A stretch of DNA of 64,000 nt from an uncultured Lacinutrix sp. (GTDB taxonomy: Bacteria; Bacteroidota; Bacteroidia; Flavobacteriales; Flavobacteriaceae). The translations under genes and the position numbers were made by a program. The notes beneath the pieces were generated by a model. It searched no databases. It was given only the letters and a program-made list of their open reading frames with translations, and was not told the origin of the DNA. Shown here in pieces: positions 43,488 through 52,808 of the stretch. Position 1 is the stretch's first letter, and every line of letters starts with the position of its first letter. Location of the stretch: NCBI GenBank assembly GCA_937129145.1, contig CAKZMU010000030.1, forward strand, positions 62,001 to 126,000. The letters run 5' to 3'.

Positions 43488-44234
43488 ATGAAAAATTTAA
43501 AACAAACTATAATTATAACATTGGTTTTTATGAGTCAAGTTATACTGGCTCAAACAAAACAAACTGTTGAAGCATTTAATAAAGTAGTCATCAGCCCACA
43601 TATAGAAACCACTTTTGTGCAAGGAGAAGAAGAATCGGTTACTATTCTAGAAAATACAGAGTCAGATGATAAAGTAAATATTGAAGTTAGCAATGGAACG
43701 CTAAGAGTATATTTAGATGATGCCAAGACAACTACAAAGCACGAGAAAGTAGTTAAGAATGGAATGAAAATGAAAACGCCAATTTACAAAGGCAAAGTAT
43801 TAACTATAAAAGTGACTTATAAAACCATTAATAATTTATCACTAAGAGGCGAACAACAAACTATTTGCGAAAGTCTTATTAATGTCGAAAATTTTGATTT
43901 AAAAATTTATGGTGAATCTCAAGTCATTTTTAATAATATAAGTATCAAAGATTTTGATGTAGATATTTACGGTGAAAGTCAATTAACTATAAAGAAAGGA
44001 ACAACTGAAAACCAACACATCACAGCTTATGGTGAAGGAGAAGTTAATTTAGTTGAGGTTGACAATAAAACATCTAGACTTAAGGCTTATGGAGAGGCCG
44101 AGTTTAGAGTGCAAGCATCTAAAAAAATAAAATTTACAGCGTACGGTGAAGCTGAATTATATTACAAAGGAACAGCAGAAATAAGCAAAGGATTAAGTTT
44201 TGGAGATTCGCAAATCAATCGTATAGACTCATAA
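43488..44234 (+). CDS. DUF2807 (GIN domain) secreted protein with YGE repeats
   Basis: 248 residues with a Sec signal peptide (MKNLKQTIIITLVFMSQVILAQ) and a beta-solenoid-like DUF2807 body. From about residue 137 a coil repeats about every 20 residues: IYGESQ, IYGESQ, AYGEGE, AYGEAE, AYGEAE, ending with SFGDSQ. The aligned Tyr-Gly-Glu columns would form an acidic/aromatic face on the solenoid. DUF2807 proteins have no settled function. It lies between permease 7 and ATPase 2 (14 bp), so it may be a periplasmic accessory of the exporter; that is inference. Confidence 0.82.
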   Translation: MKNLKQTIIITLVFMSQVILAQTKQTVEAFNKVVISPHIETTFVQGEEESVTILENTESDDKVNIEVSNGTLRVYLDDAKTTTKHEKVVKNGMKMKTPIYKGKVLTIKVTYKTINNLSLRGEQQTICESLINVENFDLKIYGESQVIFNNISIKDFDVDIYGESQLTIKKGTTENQHITAYGEGEVNLVEVDNKTSRLKAYGEAEFRVQASKKIKFTAYGEAELYYKGTAEISKGLSFGDSQINRIDS

Positions 44235-44248
44235 TAATTAATAATAAA

Positions 44249-44923
44249 ATGACAAATTCACTATTAAGCTTAAACGAAGCAACAAAAACTGTTAATTCTG
44301 GAAGCAATAAGGTTACTTTACTAGATAACATCGACTTACAAGTTAAAGAAGGTGAGTTTATTTCGCTTATGGGACCATCAGGTTCAGGTAAATCAACACT
44401 TCTAAATTGTATAGGAATGTTAGACAGTTTTACAGGAGGAGGTTACACCTTTTTAGGTGAGCCTGTACATAGCATGAAAGAAAAAAATAGGTCTAAGTTG
44501 TATAAGGAATATATAGGCTTTGTTTTTCAGGCATATCACCTAATAGACGAGTTAAAAGTTTGGGAAAATATTGAAACTCCTTTATTGTACAAAAATGTAA
44601 AATCTTCTGAGCGAAAAGCGCTTGTGGCTGATATGCTCGATCGTTTTAACATCGTTGGTAAAAAGGATTTGTTTCCACAACAGTTAAGTGGAGGCCAACA
44701 ACAATTAGTAGGTATAGCAAGAGCATTAATAGGAGAACCAAAATTGATTTTGGCAGATGAACCCACAGGTAATCTTAACTCAAAACAAAGTACAGAAATT
44801 ATGGAATTGTTTTCAAAATTAAATAAAGAAGGGGTAACTATTATTCAAGCTACACACTCTGAAAACAATGCGTCGTATGGCTCAAGAGTTGTAAACTTAC
44901 TCGACGGTAAAATAGTTTCATAA
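44249..44923 (+). CDS. MacB/LolD-type ABC ATPase 2 with variant motifs
   Basis: 224 residues. Walker A GPSGSGKST, Q loop VFQAYHLI, Walker B LILADEPTGN and H loop QATHSE are intact. Two positions differ from ATPase 1: the signature reads LSGGQQQLVGIARAL (Leu where Arg is usual after QQQ), and the D loop reads GNLNS instead of GNLDS. The D-loop Asp couples the two nucleotide sites in the dimer, so activity may be altered, or the protein may work best as a heterodimer with ATPase 1. It lies in unit 2, 16 bp before tolC. Confidence 0.92.
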   Translation: MTNSLLSLNEATKTVNSGSNKVTLLDNIDLQVKEGEFISLMGPSGSGKSTLLNCIGMLDSFTGGGYTFLGEPVHSMKEKNRSKLYKEYIGFVFQAYHLIDELKVWENIETPLLYKNVKSSERKALVADMLDRFNIVGKKDLFPQQLSGGQQQLVGIARALIGEPKLILADEPTGNLNSKQSTEIMELFSKLNKEGVTIIQATHSENNASYGSRVVNLLDGKIVS

Positions 44924-44939
44924 CAATATAATTATAGGC

Positions 44940-46358
44940 ATGATACATAAACAAATACTATTAATTTTAACACTATGCATATCCTTGATTGGACACTCTC
45001 AAGAATTAAATCAAAAAAGTTATTCATTAGATGAGTGCATATCAATTGCATTAGAGAATAATCTTGATTTAAAATCGGCGATTTTGAGAGCAAATTCTGC
45101 AAAAATCACCCATCAGCAATCAAAAGCAAATTTGCTACCTAGTATTAATGGTAATTTTAACTTAGGTGTTAACGACGGAAGAAGTATAGACCCTTTTACA
45201 AATGATTTTATTAATCAAGAACTTACATTTTCTAATGCTGGATTAAATATGGATGCCATAATATTTAATGGGTTTAGATTACTTAATACTGTAAAGCAAG
45301 AACATTTAAATAGACAAGCCTCAGAACTAGAAAGTGATGAAGCAAAACAAAATTTGATATTAGAGGTTACTTTAACGTATTTACAAGTTTTAAATAATAG
45401 AGATGTGTTAGAATTGGCTAAGAAACGCCTAGAAGTAACTAATAATCAGCTACAAAGGCAAGAGGAAATTTACAAAGAAGGAGAAGGTAATCCAGCTGAT
45501 TATGCCGATATAAAGGCTCAAAAAACTCTTGACGAAACGAATATACTTAACCTAGAAAGTGCCTTAAACAATTCAAAACTTAACCTTGCAAGACTACTTT
45601 ATTTAGATAAAAATATTCATGTAGAGGCTAATGATTTATTATTAGAGCTTAAGCGTTATGAGCTTTCCTCTGATGACGTTTTTAATGATGCTTTAAATAA
45701 CTTAGCTGCTTTTAAAGCAAAAGAAACAAGGGTAGAAGCTGCTAAAAAAGGCATAAGTATAGCTAAAGCTCAGTTTACACCTCAAATATCTGCTTTTGCA
45801 GGCTTGAACACAAACTATTCTAGTTTAGCAGAAACCTTTACAACAACAGGCACAAATATTATAGAAACAGGCGATTTTGTGACTATTAATAATCAAAACA
45901 CTCCAGTTTTAAGAGAACAATCAGTTTTTGAGGGTAATAAAATTAGCTATAAAAATCAATTTGATAACAATTTAAGCACAGTTGTTGGTGTGTCTGTAAG
46001 TTTGCCACTTTTTAATGGTTTTAGAGCAAAAAATAATGTTGCTCAAGAGAAAATTAAACATGAAGAAGCTCTTGTGGAGTTAAATAGAACTCAGCAAGAA
46101 ATTAAAAATACAATTGCTCAAGTCTATTTTGACATGAATGCTAGCTATATGCGTTATCAGAGCCTAATAACACAGGTAGATGCTTTTAATGAATCTTATA
46201 GAATTAATGAAGTTAGATTTAATAATGGTGTGTCAAATTTTTTAGCTTATATCACAAGTAAAAATAATTTTGATAATGCTAAAACCAATCTAGCAAATGC
46301 AAAATACGAGTATTTATTACTAGTAAAGGTCTTAGAATATTATAGAGGTAATTTTTAA
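44940..46358 (+). CDS. TolC-family outer membrane efflux protein
   Basis: 472 residues with a signal peptide (MIHKQILLILTLCISLIGHSQ), then two OEP repeats. YSLDECISIALENNLDLKSAILRANSAKITHQQSKANLLPSINGNF opens the first, and VSVSLPLFNGFRAKNNVAQEKIKHEEA opens the barrel strand of the second. Long amphipathic helices are as in TolC. It would form the outer membrane channel for the adaptor encoded at the far end of the locus. Last gene of unit 2; the AraC gene after it has its own promoter. Confidence 0.9.
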   Translation: MIHKQILLILTLCISLIGHSQELNQKSYSLDECISIALENNLDLKSAILRANSAKITHQQSKANLLPSINGNFNLGVNDGRSIDPFTNDFINQELTFSNAGLNMDAIIFNGFRLLNTVKQEHLNRQASELESDEAKQNLILEVTLTYLQVLNNRDVLELAKKRLEVTNNQLQRQEEIYKEGEGNPADYADIKAQKTLDETNILNLESALNNSKLNLARLLYLDKNIHVEANDLLLELKRYELSSDDVFNDALNNLAAFKAKETRVEAAKKGISIAKAQFTPQISAFAGLNTNYSSLAETFTTTGTNIIETGDFVTINNQNTPVLREQSVFEGNKISYKNQFDNNLSTVVGVSVSLPLFNGFRAKNNVAQEKIKHEEALVELNRTQQEIKNTIAQVYFDMNASYMRYQSLITQVDAFNESYRINEVRFNNGVSNFLAYITSKNNFDNAKTNLANAKYEYLLLVKVLEYYRGNF

Positions 46359-46380
46359 TTATCGGATGCCTTCCTTGTTA

Positions 46381-46388
46381 TATATTTG
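46381..46388 (+). promoter_or_regulatory. -7 element of the AraC-type regulator gene
   Basis: TATATTTG matches TAnnTTTG exactly and lies 18 bases before the ATG at 46407. A TTG start at 46386 would fall inside it, which favours the ATG. No good -33 element at 19 bp was found. Confidence 0.5.
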
Positions 46389-46406
46389 AAAGGTAATTTA
46401 GTCCTT

Positions 46407-47528
46407 ATGAAAGATATTGTAAACGTAATTCTATGGGCAGCCTTAATTCAAGGGTTGTTTTTGGCAATGCTTTATATCTTTTCAAAGAAGAATAAAAGCT
46501 TCGCGAATTTTATTTTAGGAATGTTTTTAATAAGTCTTTTATTTGAAGCATTCACTACCATACTTCCATTTGATAATATAGGAAACTATTCGATTAACGG
46601 TTATTTTACCTTGCCCGAAGTCAAAGCATTCATCCCAATATTCTTTCTGCACTTTGTATTAGAGAAAATAGGGAGCTCATATAAATACAAACTTTTTTTA
46701 AAAGTTAATTATATTATTGCTTCATTAATTACTGCAATAGTATTGGTTAACCTGTATCTATTTGTTTTTAATTCATCATCAATTTTAAAGACAGTAGGAG
46801 ATAAAGCCTTAGAAAATTTTCATTTAGTTTTTCAATGCTACGCTTTTTGTTTAGCTATTTGTACGTTTGTTATCTCCATAAAAGAAACTTTACGATATCG
46901 TAAATTAGTAAGAAATGAATATTCCGATTATAAAATGCTTCAAATTAATTGGTTGTGGCAATTGATATTTATGCTATTGCCAGCTTCTATTTTGTGGGGA
47001 ATGGAGCTATTAACAGTTCTTGTGACCGGAAGAGGATGGGGCGATTTTGTATTAATTACTTGGGGTTTCGTTGCTTTGTTTTTATACTTTTTAAGTTATC
47101 AAGCTTACAAACATCAAAATTTATTCGAAAAATTTCCTGAAAGTGTTTTAGCAAATAAGAATGGAGATTCTAAAGATGGAGAAATTCATAAATGTAGTGT
47201 CAATAATAGTAATAGAATTATTGCATTGATGATAGAAAAACAATCTTTTTTAAATCAGGATTTGACAATAAACATTTTTGCTATGGAAATAGAAATGTCT
47301 CCAAGGTTAGTGTCATCATGTGTTAATAAAAACCTTGGCTTTCATTTTAATGAATGGGTAAATAATTTCAGAGTAGAAAAAGCCATTGAAATTATTAAGT
47401 CCGATATAAAAAATCAATTGTCTATTGAAGGCATTGGTTCCGATTCTGGATTTAAATCAAGATCTGCAATGTATGCCGCTTTTCAAAAAAAAACAGGACA
47501 CTCACCTGGGTACTATAGAAATAAATAG
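46407..47528 (+). CDS. Membrane-anchored AraC-family regulator
   Basis: 373 residues from ATG 46407. The N-terminal two thirds (about 1-235) contain seven hydrophobic helices. After a polar linker the C-terminal ~100 residues form an AraC-type helix-turn-helix: LTINIFAMEIEMSPRLVSSCVNKNLGFHFNEWVNNFRVEKA and GSDSGFKSRSAMYAAFQKKTGHSPGYYR. This membrane-AraC layout is widespread in Bacteroidota, where the sensor part probably detects a lipophilic or membrane signal. It follows the exporter locus and has its own promoter, so a second regulatory input into export is possible but unproven. Confidence 0.88.
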   Translation: MKDIVNVILWAALIQGLFLAMLYIFSKKNKSFANFILGMFLISLLFEAFTTILPFDNIGNYSINGYFTLPEVKAFIPIFFLHFVLEKIGSSYKYKLFLKVNYIIASLITAIVLVNLYLFVFNSSSILKTVGDKALENFHLVFQCYAFCLAICTFVISIKETLRYRKLVRNEYSDYKMLQINWLWQLIFMLLPASILWGMELLTVLVTGRGWGDFVLITWGFVALFLYFLSYQAYKHQNLFEKFPESVLANKNGDSKDGEIHKCSVNNSNRIIALMIEKQSFLNQDLTINIFAMEIEMSPRLVSSCVNKNLGFHFNEWVNNFRVEKAIEIIKSDIKNQLSIEGIGSDSGFKSRSAMYAAFQKKTGHSPGYYRNK

Positions 47529-47636
47529 TGTCCTGAATCATGTAAACAGTTGTTCAATCCCCTGTACTTCATGTAAAACATGTCTTGATTGCTGTATCTA
47601 GCACATGCTTTGTTTTAATTTAAGCTAAATCCTGTA

Positions 47637-47644
47637 TAGTTTTG
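47637..47644 (+). promoter_or_regulatory. -7 element of the DUF2807 lipoprotein gene
   Basis: TAGTTTTG matches TAnnTTTG, 56 bases before the ATG at 47701. The gap 47529-47700 otherwise shows only A/T-rich sequence and short TGTAC/ACATG repeats. Confidence 0.4.
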
Positions 47645-47700
47645 TACTGATAATAATCGAATTATCAATCAAAAAAGTTTAATTAAATCAAAGTTTAAAA

Positions 47701-48345
47701 ATGAAAAAGTTTAGTTTATTATTAGTATTGATAACAGTATTTATATCTTGTTCAAAAGATGATATTACTGGATCAGGAAATTTAACCTCAGAAATGAGGG
47801 AGGTGAATTACTTTACAAAAGTAAAAAGTGAGGGTGTTTTTGAAGTTAACATTATTCAGGGTTCAACGCAATCGGTTGAGGTAGTTGCAGACAATAATGT
47901 CATTAATAAAATTAACACAAAAGTTGTTAATGGCGAATTACGATTATATCTGGACCATGGCAATTATCAGCATATTAATCTAGAAGTAAATATTACAGCA
48001 TTACGTCTAAATGGTTTGGAAAACTCAGGAGCTGGCGATATGTATGCTCATAATATTGATGAAAAAGGTGTGTTTAGTATTGATAATACTGGATCTGCGG
48101 ATATTTTAATTGAAGGAAGCGCTGCAAATTTGAATATAGAAAATGAAGGTTCCGGCAGTATTATGGCATTTGATTTTCTAGTAAATGATAGTCGCATAGA
48201 AATTGATGGTTCTGGCGATGTTGAAGTTAACTGTTCGAATAATCTAAATGTAGAAATCGACGGCAGTGGAAGTGTCTACTATAAAGGCAATCCAACAATT
48301 GATGTCGATATAAGTGGCTCAGGACAAGTGATTAATGATAATTAA
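47701..48345 (+). CDS. DUF2807 (GIN domain) lipoprotein with GSG repeats
   Basis: 214 residues. Lipoprotein signal MKKFSLLLVLITVFISC (lipobox VFISC or close) is followed by an acidic start (SKDD) and a DUF2807 beta-solenoid with a regular coil motif: NSGAGD, NTGSAD, NEGSGS, IDGSGD, IDGSGS and ISGSGQ, about 20 residues apart. It is related to the YGE-repeat protein at 43488 but has Gly-Ser-Gly on the repeated face. It could be an envelope structural or adhesin-like protein; function is not established for the family. Its own promoter and the terminator behind it make it a single-gene unit. Confidence 0.82.
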   Translation: MKKFSLLLVLITVFISCSKDDITGSGNLTSEMREVNYFTKVKSEGVFEVNIIQGSTQSVEVVADNNVINKINTKVVNGELRLYLDHGNYQHINLEVNITALRLNGLENSGAGDMYAHNIDEKGVFSIDNTGSADILIEGSAANLNIENEGSGSIMAFDFLVNDSRIEIDGSGDVEVNCSNNLNVEIDGSGSVYYKGNPTIDVDISGSGQVINDN

Positions 48346-48379
48346 AATTGCCTTAATTATAATTTTACTACAGCAATTA

Positions 48380-48407
48380 AAAAGCCTCATTGAAAGATGA
48401 GGCTTTT
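48380..48407. terminator. Bidirectional terminator
   Basis: AAAAGCCTCAT (48380-48390), loop TGAAAG, ATGAGGCTTTT (48397-48407): perfect 11-bp stem with A and T tails, between the convergent DUF2807 lipoprotein and fdhA genes. Confidence 0.92.
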
Positions 48408-48413
48408 AACTAT

Positions 48414-51143
48414 TTATACAAGTTCCTTTTTGTATTTACCCTTACTTTTTCTTATTCTAACTGCCACCACCTTGTATTCTGGACACATAGCTTCACTATC
48501 ATGAACATCACCAGTAATATTATTTATCATAATTTCTGGGAAGTGGAAGGTGGTACTTAAAATGCCTTCTTTGACTTCATCGGTAATTCTAGCTTTTACA
48601 TCTACTTTACCACGAGGCGATTCTAAACAAACATAATCACCTTCATTAATTAAATGCGTTTTCGCGTCGTTTGGATGAATCATTAAATAATCATCTTGTA
48701 AGATTTGCTCATTGGCAGTTCTTCGTGTCATCGCGCCACAGTTGTAATGTTCTAACTCACGATTTGTTGTTAGAATATAAGGATAGTCTTTTGCGTGTTC
48801 AGTTAACTCAACAGTTTCTTCCCAAGCATTAAATTCAAACTTTCCTTTACCACGTTTAAATTCGGTTGTATGCAAAATTTGTGTGTCTGTTCCATCAGGT
48901 GCAACTGGCCATTGTAAGCCATTAATGCCAAGTCTATCCCATTTAATACCAGCAAAGAAAGGTACAATTTGAGAAATCTCTTCTAACATACCATCAGGTG
49001 TATAATCAGGTTGAGGGTAACCCATTTTGTTCATGATGTCCACAATAATTTGTCCATCAGGTTTTGACCCTGGAATTGGCTCCACTACTTGACGAACTGC
49101 TTGTACACGACGTTCACCATTAGTAAATGTTCCTGACTTTTCAAGGAATGAAGCTCCAGGTAAAATCACATCAGCATATTTAGCTGTTTCAGTTATGAAT
49201 AATTCTTGCACTATCACTAAATCGGTTGCTTCAAGAGCTTTTATTACTTTTTGAGTATTAGGGTCAGTTTGTACAACGTCTTCTCCAATAATCCAAATAG
49301 ATTTTAATTTGCCATCTAAGGCAGCATCAAACATTTCTGGAATTTTATAACCAATATTCATTGGAACATCAACACCATAAAACTCGTTGTATTTTTTGTT
49401 GACATCATCTTTAGTGATGTCTAAGTATCCTGCTCCTTGATGTGGTTGAACGCCCATATCTGCTGATCCTTGTACATTATTCTGACCACGTAATGGGTTT
49501 ACACCAACACCACGTCTTCCAATGTTTCCAGTCATTAACGCTAAATCAGCAATTTGCATCACTGTAAATGTTCCTTGAGAATGTTCGGTTACTCCTAAGC
49601 CATGGAATGACATCGCATTAGGCGCTGATGCATAAGCCATGGCAGCAGCTCGAACCTCTTCTCTTGTAACACCTGAAATTTGTTCAATATGGTCTAAGTC
49701 AATGGCTAATAATTCTTTTTTAAAGTCTTCAAAACCTTCCGTTCTATTTTGAATAAAGGCTTCATCAACTAAGCCTTCGGTCACTATATAGTACATCATC
49801 ATGTTCAACACAGCAACATTGGTTCCTGGTCGTAAAGCAATATGATGGTCTGCATATCTTGCTAATTCTGTTCGTCTTGGATCTAAAACAATAGAAACAT
49901 TATCAGATTTCATTGCAAATTGCTTCAACTTAGCTCCAGTTACTGGATGTGCATCAGTTGGATTTGCACCAATAACCATAATACAGTTAGTATCCTTTAA
50001 ATCGTCAATAGAGTTTGTGGCAGCTCCAGTTCCGTATGTGCGTTGCATTCCTAAAGCAGTTGGAGAGTGACAAACTCTTGCACAACCATCAATATTGTTG
50101 GTGTTAATAACTGCTCTGTAGAATTTCTGCATTAAATAGTTTTCCTCATTCGTACAACGAGAGGATGATATTCCAGCCATAGAATCTGGTCCAAATTCTT
50201 CTTTAAATCCAGTTAATTTGTTGGCTATGTAATCGTAAACTTCATCCCAAGACACTTTTTCAAATTCGCCATTTCGCTTAATCATCGGCGAATCTAAACG
50301 CTCTGGATGGTCATAAAACTTAAAGGCATAACGTCCTTTTAAACAGGTGTGCCCTTGATTAACTTCAGCATCGTAAGGTGCTGTAATACTTAATATTTCG
50401 CCATTACTTGTAGAAACTTCCAAGTTGCATCCAACACCACAATAAGTACAAATAGTCCTAGTTGTATCTGTTGCTTGAATCGCTTTTGATTGAAATACAT
50501 CTGAAATTGCAGACGTTGGACATGCTTGCGAACAAGCACCACAACTCACACAATCTGAATCCATAAATGAGGTGTCAAATCCTTTAATAATTTTCGAATC
50601 AAAACCTCGTCCAGACATACTCAATACAAATTCTCCTTGTACTTCATCACATGCTCTAACACAGCGATAACAGTTGATGCATTTGGATAAATCTGAGGTC
50701 ATATAAGGATGACTCAAATCTTTCATTCTATATAAATGGTTATCACCCTCAGGATAACGCACATCTCTAATACCAACTTGTGCAGCAACAGTTTGTAATT
50801 CACAATTTCCGTTAACTTCACAGGTTAAGCAATCTAAAGGATGATCAGTTAACACTAGCTCTACAATGTTTTTTCGAAGCGCTTTAACAGCTTCAGAACT
50901 TGTATAAATATATTGACCTTCAGCAACTGGAGTATGACATGAAGCCAATGTTTTTACTGGTCCATTTACCTCCAAAGCAACTTCAACACTGCACACACGA
51001 CAAGAGCCAAAAGGGTCTAAATTTGGTGCATCACATAATGTTGGAATTAAGTTTTTGTCTTTATAACGACGAATAAAAGAAAGGATAGTTTCACCATTTT
51101 CTATTTCAAATGCTTTGTTATCTATATATGCTGTTTTACTCAT
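48414..51143 (-). CDS. fdhA: Formate dehydrogenase catalytic subunit (Mo/W-bis-MGD, Cys type)
   Basis: 909 residues. The N-terminal [2Fe-2S] domain has CDAPNLDPFGSCRVC, then a His-Cys3 cluster HPLDCLTCEVNGNC. Two [4Fe-4S] ferredoxin motifs follow (CINCYRCVRAC, CVSCGACSQAC), then the proximal cluster CTYCGVGC...CLKG. The catalytic motif reads GCARVCHSPTALG, so the molybdenum or tungsten ligand is Cys, not selenocysteine. The C-terminal dinucleotide-binding domain ends RIRKSKGKYKKELV. This is the NAD-linked, soluble FdsA-like type that oxidises formate to CO2. Last gene of the fdhD-fdhB-fdhA operon, 6 bp after fdhB. A decayed copy of its 3' end lies at 20961-21205. Confidence 0.93.
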   Translation of the reverse strand: MSKTAYIDNKAFEIENGETILSFIRRYKDKNLIPTLCDAPNLDPFGSCRVCSVEVALEVNGPVKTLASCHTPVAEGQYIYTSSEAVKALRKNIVELVLTDHPLDCLTCEVNGNCELQTVAAQVGIRDVRYPEGDNHLYRMKDLSHPYMTSDLSKCINCYRCVRACDEVQGEFVLSMSGRGFDSKIIKGFDTSFMDSDCVSCGACSQACPTSAISDVFQSKAIQATDTTRTICTYCGVGCNLEVSTSNGEILSITAPYDAEVNQGHTCLKGRYAFKFYDHPERLDSPMIKRNGEFEKVSWDEVYDYIANKLTGFKEEFGPDSMAGISSSRCTNEENYLMQKFYRAVINTNNIDGCARVCHSPTALGMQRTYGTGAATNSIDDLKDTNCIMVIGANPTDAHPVTGAKLKQFAMKSDNVSIVLDPRRTELARYADHHIALRPGTNVAVLNMMMYYIVTEGLVDEAFIQNRTEGFEDFKKELLAIDLDHIEQISGVTREEVRAAAMAYASAPNAMSFHGLGVTEHSQGTFTVMQIADLALMTGNIGRRGVGVNPLRGQNNVQGSADMGVQPHQGAGYLDITKDDVNKKYNEFYGVDVPMNIGYKIPEMFDAALDGKLKSIWIIGEDVVQTDPNTQKVIKALEATDLVIVQELFITETAKYADVILPGASFLEKSGTFTNGERRVQAVRQVVEPIPGSKPDGQIIVDIMNKMGYPQPDYTPDGMLEEISQIVPFFAGIKWDRLGINGLQWPVAPDGTDTQILHTTEFKRGKGKFEFNAWEETVELTEHAKDYPYILTTNRELEHYNCGAMTRRTANEQILQDDYLMIHPNDAKTHLINEGDYVCLESPRGKVDVKARITDEVKEGILSTTFHFPEIMINNITGDVHDSEAMCPEYKVVAVRIRKSKGKYKKELV

Positions 51144-51149
51144 AATGTT

Positions 51150-52802
51150 CTAGTTGAAATATTGTCTTAATTCATCATCAAAATATTGTAATGCATTGCG
51201 CACTGGAAGCGGAATCCCTCCACCATGTGCACATAACGAACCTTGTTCAAGTGTGGTCAATAAATCAGTGAATAGTTTTTTGTCAATTTTATAATCAGAA
51301 GTCAATGCTTTTTCTGCTAATTCTTGCCCACGTTTAGTTCCTAATCTACAAGGGAAACATTTCCCACAACTTTCATAAGCGGCGAAATCAAACAAATGTT
51401 CAATAAATTTCATGATTGGATATTCTGAAGGCACAGATACTACTGAGGCATGACCTAATAAAAACCCTTCTTTAGAGAATGACTCAAAGTCGATGGTTAA
51501 ATCGCCTATTTTAGAAACAGGCACTAGCCCTCCAAGTGGACCACCAATTTGAACTGCTTTCACATCAGATTTAAAACCACCACCAAGTTCATTAATGACT
51601 GTAGAAAGAGGTGTTCCCATTTCTACTTCATACATGCCTGGATTGTTGAAAAAACTATCTAGAGAAACTAGTTTTGTTCCTGAAGAACGCTCTGTGCCAA
51701 TGTCTTTCCATGCCTGACCACCATTTGAAATGATATAATGTAAAGCAGCTAATGTCTCGACATTATTAACAGTGGTTGGTTTGTTGAATAATCCTTTTTG
51801 TGCTGGAAAAGGAGGTCTAACTCTTACTTCTGGACGTTGTCCTTCAATAGAGTTTATAAGCGCAGTTTCTTCACCACAAATATATGAGCCTTGCGCTTGA
51901 ATAATTTTAAACTGAAAATCAAACCCACTTCCATTAATGTTGTTTCCTATAAGTCCTGCTGTTTCAAGTTCATCTATGGCATCTTGTACGATTTTTACTG
52001 ATTCTGGATATTCAGCACGAATATATAGAATCCCATATTTTGCATGAGTTACATAACCAGAAATCAACATTCCAAACAACACAGAGTGTGGTTGATGCTC
52101 CAATAAATACCTGTCGGAATATGCTCCAGGGTCACCTTCATCAGCATTGCAAATAATAAATTTTGTGTCGTTTTCTACATTTCTACAAAACTGTAATTTT
52201 AGCCCCATTGGGAAACCTGCTCCACCACGACCACGAACATTTGATGTTTTTATTTCTTCTAAAACATCAGCAGAATCTTTATTAAGAGCATCTAAAAATG
52301 GTTGATAATAATCAGAAACATTAGTAAAAGGTGCTGTCAGTATTTGCTTTCCACTAGCTTTTATATTGTAATTGTCTTGATTTAATGAATTTTCAGAATC
52401 AACTATTGCATTCAAATTTGAAATCGCATCTCCTGAATAATTTTTTCCGTCATAATGAAATGCAGAATTTTCATGGCAACGACCTAAACAGGTGATATGA
52501 CCAATTTCATCTGCATCAAATTTGTTTTTTAGTGAATCAATTACTTTTTCTTGAGTTCCAGCACATACACAAGCTGTCCCGTTACATACGTATACTTTTT
52601 TGCCTTTATTTTCTGGTTTTAAAAAATCGTAAAAACTCGCTGTTCCAAACGCATTTGCTTTTCCAACTAAAAACTCTTCGGCTAATTTAGCCATATCATC
52701 ATCACTTGGAGCTCCTTCTGGTTGTGCTAGTTTTCCTAGTTTATCAAAGAGGTTGTCTTTGAGTCCTTTTCTTCCTAATAATTCACTTAAATTATCTGAC
52801 AT
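51150..52802 (-). CDS. NADH-binding formate dehydrogenase subunit (NuoE/NuoF fusion)
   Basis: 550 residues. The N-terminal ~140 residues form a NuoE-like thioredoxin-fold [2Fe-2S] domain (VYVCNGTACVCAG ... ITCLGRCHENSA). The remainder is NuoF-like: GRGGAGFPMGLK and NADEGDPGAYSDR for FMN and NADH, GSYICGEETALI, and the [4Fe-4S] motif ESCGKCFPCRLGTKRG with the fourth Cys in GSLCAHGGG. This subunit passes electrons from FdhA to NAD+, as FdsB does. It lies 6 bp after fdhD and 6 bp before fdhA. Related fusions occur in NAD-reducing hydrogenases, but the partner here makes formate dehydrogenase the clear reading. Confidence 0.92.
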   Translation of the reverse strand: MSDNLSELLGRKGLKDNLFDKLGKLAQPEGAPSDDDMAKLAEEFLVGKANAFGTASFYDFLKPENKGKKVYVCNGTACVCAGTQEKVIDSLKNKFDADEIGHITCLGRCHENSAFHYDGKNYSGDAISNLNAIVDSENSLNQDNYNIKASGKQILTAPFTNVSDYYQPFLDALNKDSADVLEEIKTSNVRGRGGAGFPMGLKLQFCRNVENDTKFIICNADEGDPGAYSDRYLLEHQPHSVLFGMLISGYVTHAKYGILYIRAEYPESVKIVQDAIDELETAGLIGNNINGSGFDFQFKIIQAQGSYICGEETALINSIEGQRPEVRVRPPFPAQKGLFNKPTTVNNVETLAALHYIISNGGQAWKDIGTERSSGTKLVSLDSFFNNPGMYEVEMGTPLSTVINELGGGFKSDVKAVQIGGPLGGLVPVSKIGDLTIDFESFSKEGFLLGHASVVSVPSEYPIMKFIEHLFDFAAYESCGKCFPCRLGTKRGQELAEKALTSDYKIDKKLFTDLLTTLEQGSLCAHGGGIPLPVRNALQYFDDELRQYFN

Positions 52803-52808
52803 ATATTT

